A DNA stretch of 8,513 bases from Bifidobacterium breve (lineage in GTDB: Bacteria > Actinomycetota > Actinomycetes > Nanopelagicales > Nanopelagicaceae). The DNA lies in contig CAMBOZ010000049.1 of NCBI GenBank assembly GCA_945869505.1, forward strand, positions 1 to 8,513, written 5' to 3'. The position numbers and the translations under genes were made by a program. Below the pieces are notes generated by a model. That model ran no database searches, was not told the origin of the DNA, and was given only the letters and a program-made list of their open reading frames with translations. Below, piece by piece: positions 1 through 7,090 of this stretch (its first letter is position 1; every line of letters begins with the position of its first letter).

Positions 1-365
1 ATATTGATATGGATTGGATGGCGGTTTCCTCTTATGGCTCCGGAACAAAATCCAGCGGAGTTGTTCGCATCCTTAAAGATTTAGATCGCGATATCACAGG
101 GCGCAATATCTTAATTGTCGAAGATATCGTTGACTCAGGTTTAACACTTTCATGGCTTCGTGCAAATTTAATGTCACGTGGCGCCGCATCTGTTGAGATC
201 TTGGCAATTCTTCGCAAACCAGAGGCTGCCAAAGTTGAAGTGGAATGCAAATATGTTGGCTTTGATATTCCAACCGATTTCGTTGTCGGTTATGGTCTAG
301 ATTTCAATGAAAAGTATCGCAACCTCTCCTTCGTAGGTGTGCTGGCTAAGCACATGTATTCATAA
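1..365 (+). CDS. hpt: Hypoxanthine(-guanine) phosphoribosyltransferase, 5'-truncated
   Basis: This is the C-terminal part of the purine-salvage enzyme that joins hypoxanthine or guanine to PRPP to give IMP or GMP in the cytoplasm. The frame is already open at the window's left edge (Ile-Asp precede the first visible Met), so the start lies outside. About 120 of the roughly 180 residues usual for the family are present. The visible text reads as bacterial HPRT: MAVSSYG, then [13 protein letters not shown], then the PRPP-binding loop [10 protein letters not shown], the LRKP segment, and the base-binding [19 protein letters not shown] near the C-terminus. The stop codon TAA shares its last base with the ATG of ftsH (TAATG). 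In actinobacteria hpt commonly lies just upstream of ftsH, often after tilS, and that fits here. The identification is secure; base preference cannot be settled from this fragment. Confidence 0.95.
   Translation, partial: IDMDWMAVSSYGSGTKSSGVVRILKDLDRDITGRNILIVEDIVDSGLTLSWLRANLMSRGAASVEILAILRKPEAAKVEVECKYVGFDIPTDFVVGYGLDFNEKYRNLSFVGVLAKHMYS
338..354 (+). other. Small inverted repeat at the hpt/ftsH junction
   Basis: TGTGCT (338-343) and AGCACA (349-354) are perfect reverse complements around a five-base loop GGCTA, and a G-U pair (337/355) could extend the stem. The hairpin ends 10 bases before the first possible ftsH ATG. No T-run follows, so it is not an intrinsic terminator. It lies in the coding end of hpt (codons for Val-Leu-Ala-Lys-His) and may be coincidental. 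A role in ftsH translation start is only a possibility. Confidence 0.3.
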
Positions 366-2446
366 TGGGTGCGGCAAATAAAATGGATAAAAAGAACTTT
401 TTTAAGAAAAAGCCAGTGGTGAAAAATTCTGGCGTGAAGAAACCTGTAAAGAAAGTGCCAACAACTCGCGCCGGACGGATTATGCGTGGACCACTTCTCT
501 GGATAATTGTGGCAATCCTTGGCGTAAGCATCTTTGGGCAAATCACTAGCGCTGGAAATCGTTACACCGAAATTGGTACTTCTCAGGCACTCGATGCGAT
601 TGCACAATCAAAAGTGGAATCAGCACTGCTTATTGATAAATCTCAGAAATTGCAGTTAATTCTCAAGCCAGGCAGCCTGATCAACGGTTCTAGCAAAGTG
701 GAAGCATCTTATGTAATCCGCCAAGAGCCAACAATTGTTGATGCACTCACTGGAAATCCACCTGTAAAGGGTTGGAACGTTGATGTGCCCAAGCAATCAC
801 TCTTCGTATCTTTCTTATTCTCAATCGCACCAATTTTATTAATTGGATTTTTATTCTTCTTCCTAATGAGTAATGCACAAGGCGGAAACAAAGTATTTTC
901 CTTTGGAAAATCTCGCGCCAAATTGCAAGATAACGATGTCCCGCAAAATACTTTTGCTGATGTCGCAGGTGCCGATGAAGCAATTGCCGAACTTGAAGAG
1001 ATTAAGGATTTCTTAGCCAATCCACCCAAATACGCACTTCTTGGTGCCAAGATTCCAAAGGGCGTTCTTCTTTACGGCCCTCCCGGAACAGGTAAAACTT
1101 TGTTAGCGCGCGCCGTTGCTGGTGAAGCGAAAGTACCTTTCTATTCCATCTCTGGTTCTGACTTTGTCGAAATGTTTGTAGGTGTTGGTGCAGCTCGCGT
1201 ACGCGATCTCTTTGCGCAAGCAAAAGCCAATGCACCAGCAATCGTTTTCGTAGATGAAATAGATGCTGTTGGTCGTCAACGTGGTGCCGGTATGGGTGGC
1301 GGACACGATGAACGCGAACAAACGCTTAATCAGCTACTTGTTGAGATGGATGGTTTTGAATCAGGTGGACAAGTAATTTTGATCGCTGCGACAAACCGAC
1401 CAGATGTTTTAGATCCTGCGCTACTGCGCCCAGGTCGTTTTGATCGCCAGATTGCAGTAGATCGCCCTGATCTAAAGGGTCGCGAAGAGATTCTAAAAGT
1501 CCACGCTAAGACGAAACCACTTTCAAGTGAAGTTGAACTGCTTACATATGCGCGTCGCACACCCGGATTTACAGGTGCGGATCTCGCAAATGTTCTTAAT
1601 GAGGCAGCGCTGCTTGCCGCCCGCGAAGGTAAAAAAGTTATTTCTAATCTGCAAATTGATGAAGCTATTGATCGCGTAATGGCTGGGCCACAACGCAAAT
1701 CTCGAATCATGTCCGATGATGAACGCCGCGTCACCGCTTATCACGAAGCCGGACACGCACTTGTTGCGCATGCACTTCCACACACAGATCCAGTTCACAA
1801 AATTACGATCATGCCGCGCGGTCGCGCCCTTGGTTACACAATGGTGTTGCCAGATGATGACAAGTACTCAACAACGCGCAATCAATTACTTGATCAGTTG
1901 GCATATTCACTTGGCGGTCGCGCCGCAGAAGAGTTAATTTTCCATGATCCATCAACTGGTGCATCAAATGATATTGAGAAGGCCACTGCGCTGGCCCGAG
2001 CAATGGTCACCCAATATGGAATGACTGAAGCAATTGGTGCGATCAAGTTAGGCACAGATGCATCAGAACCATTTATGGGGCGTGATTATGGACATCAACG
2101 CGATTACTCTGAAAGCGTTGCTGCCAAAGTTGATGCTGAAATCCGCAACCTAATTGAAAATGCTCATCAAGAGGCGTTCGATATTTTGGTTGATAATCGA
2201 GTGACACTTGATGCAATGGTTCTGCAATTGCTTGAGAAAGAAACCTTAAACAAAGAGGAAATTTCGGCAATCTTTACCAAGGTAAATTCTTGGCCAAGGC
2301 GTCCAGCGTGGACGGGTTCGGCGACTCGCATCCCATCACAGCAACCACCAGTTGCTGTTCCAGAAAGAGCCGTTGTCGAACCAGCAGTTGCAAAGAAGCC
2401 ATCTCGCGTTAAGAAAAGCGCAACGAAAGATGGCTCTGACGAGTGA
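365..2446 (+). CDS. ftsH: ATP-dependent zinc metalloprotease FtsH
   Basis: FtsH is a membrane-anchored hexameric AAA+ protease that unfolds and degrades damaged membrane proteins and some soluble regulators. Two membrane segments are visible, at about residues 43-60 and 146-168, flanking an extracytoplasmic domain. The AAA+ module follows: Walker A GPPGTGKT (238-245), pore loop Phe-Val-Gly (271-273), Walker B IVFVDEID (293-300) and the second region of homology with Arg fingers R355 and R358. The zinc protease domain carries HEAGH (460-464), with D536 as the likely third metal ligand. At 693 residues it is longer than the usual 600-650. The extra length is a Lys/Arg-rich N-terminus (about 14 basic residues in the first 41) and a Pro/Ala/Lys-rich C-terminal tail after about residue 645. 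The start is uncertain: ATG 365 overlaps the hpt stop, ATG 383 (Met7) is an alternative, and neither has a good Shine-Dalgarno sequence. The function is certain. Confidence 0.97.
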   Translation: MGAANKMDKKNFFKKKPVVKNSGVKKPVKKVPTTRAGRIMRGPLLWIIVAILGVSIFGQITSAGNRYTEIGTSQALDAIAQSKVESALLIDKSQKLQLILKPGSLINGSSKVEASYVIRQEPTIVDALTGNPPVKGWNVDVPKQSLFVSFLFSIAPILLIGFLFFFLMSNAQGGNKVFSFGKSRAKLQDNDVPQNTFADVAGADEAIAELEEIKDFLANPPKYALLGAKIPKGVLLYGPPGTGKTLLARAVAGEAKVPFYSISGSDFVEMFVGVGAARVRDLFAQAKANAPAIVFVDEIDAVGRQRGAGMGGGHDEREQTLNQLLVEMDGFESGGQVILIAATNRPDVLDPALLRPGRFDRQIAVDRPDLKGREEILKVHAKTKPLSSEVELLTYARRTPGFTGADLANVLNEAALLAAREGKKVISNLQIDEAIDRVMAGPQRKSRIMSDDERRVTAYHEAGHALVAHALPHTDPVHKITIMPRGRALGYTMVLPDDDKYSTTRNQLLDQLAYSLGGRAAEELIFHDPSTGASNDIEKATALARAMVTQYGMTEAIGAIKLGTDASEPFMGRDYGHQRDYSESVAAKVDAEIRNLIENAHQEAFDILVDNRVTLDAMVLQLLEKETLNKEEISAIFTKVNSWPRRPAWTGSATRIPSQQPPVAVPERAVVEPAVAKKPSRVKKSATKDGSDE

Positions 2447-3054
2447 GTGAAGTAACGCCAGTATCAATGGGGCCAGAAGATGGTCGCGCACTCCATCCAT
2501 ATGATGAAGCGCGCGCGACCGCTGCGGTGCGCGAATTATTATTGGCGTTAGGTGAAAATCCAGATCGTGAAGGGCTTAAAGAGACTCCAGCGCGCGTAGC
2601 ACGTGCTTTCAAAGAGAATTTTGAAGGGCTGTGGAAATCGCCAGAAGATGTTCTGACAACAACATTTGATATCGGACACGAAGAGCTAGTCATCATTCGC
2701 GGTATCGAAGTTTTTTCACATTGCGAACATCACTTAACTCCATTTCACGGAGTTGCTCACGTTGGATATATCCCAAGCGGAAAAATAACTGGACTTTCCA
2801 AAGTTGCTCGCTTAGTAGATTTATTTGCACGACGCCCACAAGTACAAGAGCGGCTAACCACTCAAATTGCAGATGCCATGGTGCAAATCCTTAATCCAAT
2901 GGGAGTGATAGTAATTATCGATTGTGAACACCTTTGTATGTCAATGCGCGGAGTTCGCAAATCACATGCCAGAACAACAACAAGTGCGGTTCGCGGTGCT
3001 TTGAGAGATCCGGCAACTCGCGCCGAAGCTATTAGCCTTATTACAAAGGGCTAG
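2443..3054 (+). CDS. folE: GTP cyclohydrolase I (FolE, zinc type)
   Basis: FolE converts GTP to 7,8-dihydroneopterin triphosphate, the entry step of folate synthesis. The 203-residue protein has the full family core: [18 protein letters not shown] near residues 38-55, the [12 protein letters not shown] zinc and active-site segment (92-103), [20 protein letters not shown] (117-136) and [13 protein letters not shown] (161-173). C94, H97 and C165 match the known zinc triad, so this is the zinc-dependent type I enzyme rather than the FolE2 form. The chosen start is a GTG that overlaps the ftsH stop by four bases (GTGA), a classic coupling arrangement. An in-frame ATG at 2467 is a less likely alternative, because the family tolerates a variable N-terminus. 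The upstream sequence offers no strong ribosome site. It opens the folate block and precedes folP by only five bases. Confidence 0.97.
   Translation: MSEVTPVSMGPEDGRALHPYDEARATAAVRELLLALGENPDREGLKETPARVARAFKENFEGLWKSPEDVLTTTFDIGHEELVIIRGIEVFSHCEHHLTPFHGVAHVGYIPSGKITGLSKVARLVDLFARRPQVQERLTTQIADAMVQILNPMGVIVIIDCEHLCMSMRGVRKSHARTTTSAVRGALRDPATRAEAISLITKG
3045..3050 (+). promoter_or_regulatory. Probable ribosome binding site favouring a TTG start for folP
   Basis: AAAGGG lies in the last codons of folE, nine bases before TTG at 3060. It would be too far (24 bases) from the alternative ATG at 3075, where no purine-rich site is seen close upstream. This is modest support for the TTG start. Confidence 0.45.
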
Positions 3055-3059
3055 TTAAG

Positions 3060-3836
3060 TTGCCTGGTTCTGCTATGAAAATTATGGGCATATTAAATGT
3101 CACACCAGATTCATTTGCAGATGGTGGCCGGCACGATACATATGAAAAAGCGGTCGCTCGCGGCCTTGAAATGATTTCTGAAGGCGTATACATAATCGAT
3201 ATTGGTGGCGAATCTACGCGCCCCGGTGCGGAGCGAGTAAGTGCCAAGGAAGAACAATCGCGCGTTATCCCGGTAATTGAAAAGCTGTCACAAGCTGGAA
3301 TTCCAATCAGCATCGACACGATGCGCGCAGATACAGCAGATAAGGCAGTTGCAGCAGGAGCCAGCATCGTAAATGACGTCAGCGGTGGATTAGCAGATGA
3401 AGAGATGCACGAGCGAGTTGCCGAACTTGGCTGCCCCTACATCTTGATGCACTGGCGGGGGCATTCAGTCGATATGAATTCACGCGCTGTATATAAAGAT
3501 GTGGTGCAAGAAGTGATTGCAGAACTTGAAATTCAAATTGATAAGGCATTACGCAGCGGAATTGCCCGCAATAATTTGATAATTGATCCTGGCTTAGGTT
3601 TTGCAAAAGAAAGTGAACATAACTGGGAGATCTTGCGCCGTATCGAAGAAATCACTGATTTGAGTTATCCAGTATTAATTGGAGGCTCACACAAACGATT
3701 TCTTGGTGGTCAAAGCCCTGACGAACGTGAAGCGGCAACAATAGATTTGACGAGTTCACTCCTTGCAAAAAAGATTTGGGCAGTTAGAGTTCATAGCGTG
3801 GCTCCACATAAGAACTTGGTAATTGCTAATGGCTGA
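3060..3836 (+). CDS. folP: Dihydropteroate synthase
   Basis: FolP condenses 6-hydroxymethyl-dihydropterin pyrophosphate with p-aminobenzoate to give dihydropteroate; it is the sulfonamide target in bacteria. The TIM-barrel signatures appear in order: IMGILNVTPDSFADGG (8-23), DIGGESTRPGA (47-57), ISIDTMRAD (83-91), NDVSGG (105-110), the MHWRG loop (130-134), DPGLGFAK (176-183), a GGSHKRF segment (208-214) and RVHSV (243-247). The 258-residue length is slightly short but ordinary. The oddity is His211 where almost all family members have the Arg of the SRK motif; the following Lys212 is kept. The start is taken as TTG 3060 because of the AAAGGG upstream; ATG 3075 would remove five residues without touching any motif. 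The 3' end overlaps folB by eight bases. The identity is secure; the kinetic effect of His211 is unknown. Confidence 0.96.
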   Translation: MPGSAMKIMGILNVTPDSFADGGRHDTYEKAVARGLEMISEGVYIIDIGGESTRPGAERVSAKEEQSRVIPVIEKLSQAGIPISIDTMRADTADKAVAAGASIVNDVSGGLADEEMHERVAELGCPYILMHWRGHSVDMNSRAVYKDVVQEVIAELEIQIDKALRSGIARNNLIIDPGLGFAKESEHNWEILRRIEEITDLSYPVLIGGSHKRFLGGQSPDEREAATIDLTSSLLAKKIWAVRVHSVAPHKNLVIANG

Positions 3837-4185
3837 TTTAATCGAAATCAAAGGAATTAAATCATTTGGATACCACGGTGTCTTAGAAAGCGAAAAGATA
3901 ACCGGCCAAGATTTTTATGTCGATGTGGTTCTGGAATTAGATCTAAGTCGCGCCAGTGTCACAGATGATGTTTCCGACACAATTAATTATGCAGAAGTAA
4001 CAGATCTAGTTGTTGCGCAGATTACTGGGGACCCAGTTTCCTTGATTGAAAAACTTGCTGGAAATATTGCAGATCGAATCAAGGCTACCTATCCGCAAGC
4101 CGCCGCCGTTTCCGTGACAGTTCACAAGCCACAAGCACCAGTTAATGCACAAGTCAAAGATATATCGGTAACTCTAAATCGATGA
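3829..4185 (+). CDS. folB: Dihydroneopterin aldolase
   Basis: FolB cleaves 7,8-dihydroneopterin to 6-hydroxymethyl-7,8-dihydropterin and glycolaldehyde. The 118-residue product aligns by eye without gaps to the start of the Staphylococcus aureus enzyme. The expected pocket residues fall at the same numbers: E22 after GYHGVLES, Y54 in TINYAEV, E74 in SLIEKLA and catalytic K100 in VHKPQAP. That match favours the ATG at 3829 over an in-frame TTG two codons earlier (3823). The gene overlaps the folP stop by eight bases and its own stop overlaps folK by four (ATGA), so it is probably translated by coupling; no clear Shine-Dalgarno sequence precedes it. Family members form homo-oligomers (tetramer or octamer). 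Some also epimerise at C2', which cannot be judged here. Confidence 0.95.
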   Translation: MADLIEIKGIKSFGYHGVLESEKITGQDFYVDVVLELDLSRASVTDDVSDTINYAEVTDLVVAQITGDPVSLIEKLAGNIADRIKATYPQAAAVSVTVHKPQAPVNAQVKDISVTLNR

Positions 4186-4628
4186 AAGCGATAATCGCAC
4201 TCGGTGCAAATATTGGTAACCCCAAAGAACAGATGGATTTAGCGGTAGCAATGCTGCGCGAAGCCACTGACTTCCAAGCGGTTTCAGATTATTTTTCCAC
4301 CAAGCCCGTTAGCGATATCCCACAACCGGATTACTTAAATGCGGTTTGTATCGTAGAAAGTGATCTGCCCGCGCTTGATCTACTGGCGCTTTTGCACGGA
4401 ATTGAAAAAACTTTAGAAAGAGAGCGCAATGAAAAATGGGGCCCGCGGACAATTGATTTAGATTTGATTCAATATGGAACTCTCTTAAGTTCGGCAGATG
4501 AATTAACCCTGCCGCACCCACGCGCATATGAGCGCCGATTTGTGATTGAGCCATGGCATTCCATAGATCCTGATGCAATTTTGCTTACTCACGGCAAAAT
4601 ATCTGAGCTTTTGGAGCAAATGCTTTAA
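4182..4628 (+). CDS. folK: 2-amino-4-hydroxy-6-hydroxymethyldihydropteridine pyrophosphokinase (HPPK)
   Basis: FolK transfers pyrophosphate from ATP to 6-hydroxymethyl-dihydropterin, making the substrate of FolP. The 148-residue protein shows the N-terminal ALGANIGNP strand (6-14), the YLNAV motif (51-55), the HPPK signature WGPRTIDLDLI (86-96) with D92 and D94 as the two Mg2+ ligands, and the late LPHPRAYERRFVIEPW motif (110-125). It is a stand-alone domain, not fused to FolB or FolP as in some organisms. ATG 4182 overlaps the folB stop (ATGA), with no evident ribosome site, so translation is likely coupled. It ends the folate block and is followed by the window's only sizeable spacer. In many actinobacteria the next genes would be a small DUF3180 membrane protein and a Rossmann-like protein; neither is here. 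Confidence 0.96.
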   Translation: MKAIIALGANIGNPKEQMDLAVAMLREATDFQAVSDYFSTKPVSDIPQPDYLNAVCIVESDLPALDLLALLHGIEKTLERERNEKWGPRTIDLDLIQYGTLLSSADELTLPHPRAYERRFVIEPWHSIDPDAILLTHGKISELLEQML

Positions 4629-4639
4629 GGCTCTAAACT
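4611..4639 (+). promoter_or_regulatory. Weak candidate promoter ahead of panC
   Basis: TTGGAG (4611-4616, inside the folK end) and TAAACT (4634-4639) are separated by 17 bases, resembling -35 and -10 boxes with poor to fair matches. TATATT at 4640-4645 is a better -10 by sequence but has no well-spaced -35. The 54-base spacer is the only place in the window where a new transcript start would be natural. The call rests on spacing and position alone. Confidence 0.2.
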
Positions 4640-4663
4640 TATATTCATCACCGCCCGGTACCT

Positions 4664-4676
4664 GAAAGGACTGGAG
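4664..4676 (+). promoter_or_regulatory. Ribosome binding site of panC
   Basis: A purine-rich run GAAAGGA (4664-4670) is followed by TGGAG (4672-4676), which ends six bases before ATG 4683. Either element can pair with the 16S 3' end. This fixes the panC start. Confidence 0.7.
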
Positions 4677-4682
4677 CCAGAT

Positions 4683-5474
4683 ATGAAGGTTGTTACCAGC
4701 GCATCAGAAATCGATGGCGGCTGCACTTTTGTACCAACCATGGGCGCACTTCACGCTGGACATGCATCGTTATTCAAATTGGCCAAGGCCAAGAGCGACT
4801 TTGTAGTTGCGAGCATTTTTATAAATCCTCTGCAATTTGAAGATGAGCAGGATTTAAAAGACTATCCACGCACGCCGGATCACGATCTTGAAATCGCTGC
4901 GGATTCTGGAGTCACACACTTATGGCTGCCTAAAGAAGAAGAAATTTACCCTTCGCAAGTTAAGAAAGTTAGCGCTGGTGAATTAGGAAATGTTTATGAA
5001 GGTGCGAACCGTCCTGGTCATTTTGATGGCGTTGTAACTGTCGTTTCGCGGCTATTCGAATTATTAAAACCAGAGACTGCAATTTTTGGCGAAAAAGATT
5101 TTCAACAACTAACGTTAATTAGGGCAATCGCAAAAGATGTAAAAATAATTGCGGCCCCAACTGTGCGTGAGGCTGACGGGCTTGCGCTGTCATCGCGCAA
5201 TGTTCGGCTAGATAAAGAAAGCCGCGCCGCCGCTTTAGTTATATATCAAGGGCTAGTTGCGGCAAAGAGTTCGCGCAATGTGAAAGAAGCGCGTAGCCAG
5301 ATGCACAAAATCTGCGCCACACAACCGCTCTTTGATTTAGATTATGCCGAAATTATTGACGAGCAAGACTTCTCGATCGCTACGGATTCCACGCTCAATC
5401 AGCGCGCAATTATCGCTGGTTGGCTTAATGGGGTGCGTTTGATCGACAATATGCAGATGACGACGGGTGGCTAG
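4683..5474 (+). CDS. panC: Pantothenate synthetase
   Basis: PanC joins pantoate and beta-alanine using ATP, through a pantoyl-adenylate, to make pantothenate. The 263-residue protein is typical if slightly short. Motifs appear in order: PTMGALHAGH (18-27) with the HxGH-type adenylate site H24 and H27, SIFINPLQF (44-52), RPGHFDGV (110-117), FGEKDFQQL (135-143) and READGLALSSRN (162-173) with the KMSKS-like Ser-Ser-Arg. All expected catalytic segments are intact. A good Shine-Dalgarno sequence supports the ATG. The neighbour two bases downstream is nadB. In Mycobacterium panC is followed directly by panD, the aspartate decarboxylase that supplies beta-alanine; panD is absent here and may lie elsewhere or be missing. 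Confidence 0.96.
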   Translation: MKVVTSASEIDGGCTFVPTMGALHAGHASLFKLAKAKSDFVVASIFINPLQFEDEQDLKDYPRTPDHDLEIAADSGVTHLWLPKEEEIYPSQVKKVSAGELGNVYEGANRPGHFDGVVTVVSRLFELLKPETAIFGEKDFQQLTLIRAIAKDVKIIAAPTVREADGLALSSRNVRLDKESRAAALVIYQGLVAAKSSRNVKEARSQMHKICATQPLFDLDYAEIIDEQDFSIATDSTLNQRAIIAGWLNGVRLIDNMQMTTGG

Positions 5475-5476
5475 AG

Positions 5477-7090
5477 ATGAAGCTACTTGCACCTGCCCCA
5501 GGATGGACTGCAACTGCAGATGTAATTGTGGTTGGTTCGGGAATTGCTGGTTTAACAACTGCGTTGCAAGCGCGCACTTATGGCTTATCAGTATTGATAG
5601 TTACCAAATCCAAAGTTGATGAAGGTTCTACTAAATGGGCGCAGGGCGGAATCGCTGCCGCACTTGGTCCGGGCGATACACCAGATCAGCATTTAAAAGA
5701 CACCTTGGTTGCGGGCGCTGATTTATGTGATGCAGAAGCGGTTCGCGTACTTGTAACAGAGGGACCAGCAGCGGTTCGCAAATTAATTGAACGCGGAGCG
5801 ATTTTTGATACAGAAGAGACTGGTGAAATTTCTCTAACGCGCGAAGGTGGGCACTTGCGCAACAGAATTTTGCACGCAGGTGGAGATGCAACGGGCGCTG
5901 AAGTATCGCGCGCTCTTTTAGCTGCAGTACATGATGACCCTGAAATTGAAGTGGTTGAAGATGCTCTTGTCTTAGATGCGATAAAAAATGCTAGCGGTGC
6001 GGTGTGTGGAGTTACCTTGCACGTAATCGGTGCCGGTAGTCGTGATGGTGTAGGTCGAGCTTTGGGCAAGGCAGTTGTTTTAGCAACTGGTGGTTTAGGT
6101 CAAGTATTTGCACAAACTACAAATCCTTCCGTTTCAACTGGTGATGGCGTCGCGCTTGCTCTGCGAGCTGGTGCAAAAGTTGCAGATGTTGAATTCATTC
6201 AATTCCATCCAACCGTTTTATGGCTAGGAGATAACACGCAAGGTCAGCAACCCTTAATTAGCGAGGCGGTACGCGGTGAAGGTGCATATTTAGTTGACGA
6301 TGAAGGCTCACGCTTTATGGTCTCTGAACATCAATTAGCAGAGTTGGCACCGCGTGACGTTGTTGCAATCGCTTCGATGCGCCACATGAATAAGTCTGGA
6401 GCGCACCATGTTTGGCTCGATGTTCGCCACCTTTCTGGATTCGAAAATCGTTTTCCAACTATTTATTCATCTTGTATTGCACATGGGATTAACCCTGCAA
6501 AGGATTTGATTCCGGTCGCGCCAGCTTCTCATTACGCATCCGGTGGCGTCCGTGTTGATTTAAATGGCCGTACCAGTGTTGCTGGACTTTATGCATGTGG
6601 TGAAACTGCATGTTCTGGCGTACACGGCGCCAATCGCTTGGCATCGAATTCACTTCTAGAAGGTCTGGTCTTTAGCGCCAGAATTGCCGCAGATATCGCT
6701 GCAAATTTACCGAAACAATCAGAACCAGTTGCAGATGATTCGCGTTCAGTTCTGTTGGACCCACTTACTCGCCGTGAATTACAGTTGAGTATGAGCCGTG
6801 GTGCAGGTGTATTGCGTTCTTCCGATTCACTTCTGCAGACCAGCGCTGACTTAACACGTATTCAAGATCGAACAAGTACCAACCCATGTGTTGAAGCATG
6901 GGAGACAACAAATCTTTTTCAATTGGCGCAAGCGATCCTAAAAGCAGCGCTAATTCGCCAGGAGACACGCGGTTCACATTGGCGTGAAGATTTCCCAAAT
7001 ACTGGAAGCAATTGGCGCAAAAGGATTGTGCAGCAATTGGATAGTAAAGGTAATTGGATTACTTCTTACCAGGAGGTTGGCGCAGAATGA
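5477..7090 (+). CDS. nadB: L-aspartate oxidase
   Basis: NadB is an FAD enzyme that oxidises L-aspartate to iminoaspartate, the first step of bacterial de novo NAD synthesis; NadA then makes quinolinate. The 537-residue protein starts with a dinucleotide fold, VIVVGSGIAGL (16-26), then STKWAQGGIAAAL (51-63). Residues equivalent to the E. coli active site are present: E123 in TREGGH, H244 in EFIQFHPT, R293 in APRDVVA, H352 in PASHYASGGV and R387 in GANRLASNSLLEG. The QFHPT, SHYASGGV and GANRLASNS context separates it from succinate dehydrogenase/fumarate reductase flavoproteins in company with nadC. The ATG lies two bases after the panC stop, and GGGTGG six bases upstream is a moderate ribosome site. 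The stop overlaps nadC (ATGA). NadA is not in this window. Confidence 0.96.
   Translation: MKLLAPAPGWTATADVIVVGSGIAGLTTALQARTYGLSVLIVTKSKVDEGSTKWAQGGIAAALGPGDTPDQHLKDTLVAGADLCDAEAVRVLVTEGPAAVRKLIERGAIFDTEETGEISLTREGGHLRNRILHAGGDATGAEVSRALLAAVHDDPEIEVVEDALVLDAIKNASGAVCGVTLHVIGAGSRDGVGRALGKAVVLATGGLGQVFAQTTNPSVSTGDGVALALRAGAKVADVEFIQFHPTVLWLGDNTQGQQPLISEAVRGEGAYLVDDEGSRFMVSEHQLAELAPRDVVAIASMRHMNKSGAHHVWLDVRHLSGFENRFPTIYSSCIAHGINPAKDLIPVAPASHYASGGVRVDLNGRTSVAGLYACGETACSGVHGANRLASNSLLEGLVFSARIAADIAANLPKQSEPVADDSRSVLLDPLTRRELQLSMSRGAGVLRSSDSLLQTSADLTRIQDRTSTNPCVEAWETTNLFQLAQAILKAALIRQETRGSHWREDFPNTGSNWRKRIVQQLDSKGNWITSYQEVGAE
7071..7076 (+). promoter_or_regulatory. Strong Shine-Dalgarno deciding the nadC start
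   Basis: AGGAGG, the strongest ribosome site in the window, lies in the last codons of nadB, ten bases before ATG 7087. It makes the upstream in-frame TTG at 7054 implausible, since that would place the site inside the gene. Confidence 0.85.

Noticed and set aside
379..412. A and T homopolymer runs at the ftsH start, considered as a programmed frameshift site
   Set aside because: The six-T run is read TTT TTT AAG in the zero frame, which is out of register for a slippery heptamer, and the A-runs are too short for the A AAA AAG type. The frame is open and continuous, so no shift is needed.
1330..1734. Open antisense frame of 134 codons opposite the ftsH AAA+ and protease-linker region
   Set aside because: It lies fully opposite highly conserved FtsH motifs, its translation is Ser/Arg-rich low-information sequence with no recognisable domain, and no promoter or ribosome site is evident. 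Similar antisense frames at 290-607, 709-1050, 2409-2696, 3041-3367 and 5686-6069 were rejected for the same reasons.
2509..2517. Alternating GC run near the folE start
   Set aside because: It is nine bases of GCG/CGC within Ala-Arg codons; GCG and CGC are common codons throughout the window, so this needs no special explanation.
3823..3828. TTG start two codons upstream of folB
   Set aside because: Starting at ATG 3829 gives active-site numbering identical to the S. aureus enzyme (E22, Y54, E74, K100), and ATG is the stronger codon.
4629..4682. Intrinsic terminator or riboswitch between folK and panC
   Set aside because: The spacer has no strong GC stem and no T-run, and at 54 bases it is too short for a known riboswitch class. 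GGTACC at 4657-4662 is only a six-base palindrome.
7054..7086. Upstream in-frame TTG start that would lengthen NadC by 11 residues
   Set aside because: The extra residues are the end of nadB read in another frame, and the AGGAGG at 7071-7076 is correctly spaced only for ATG 7087.
5477..7090. Alternative reading of nadB as a succinate dehydrogenase/fumarate reductase flavoprotein
   Set aside because: The active-site context, the 537-residue length and the adjacent overlapping nadC all indicate L-aspartate oxidase, and no iron-sulfur or membrane-anchor subunit gene is nearby.
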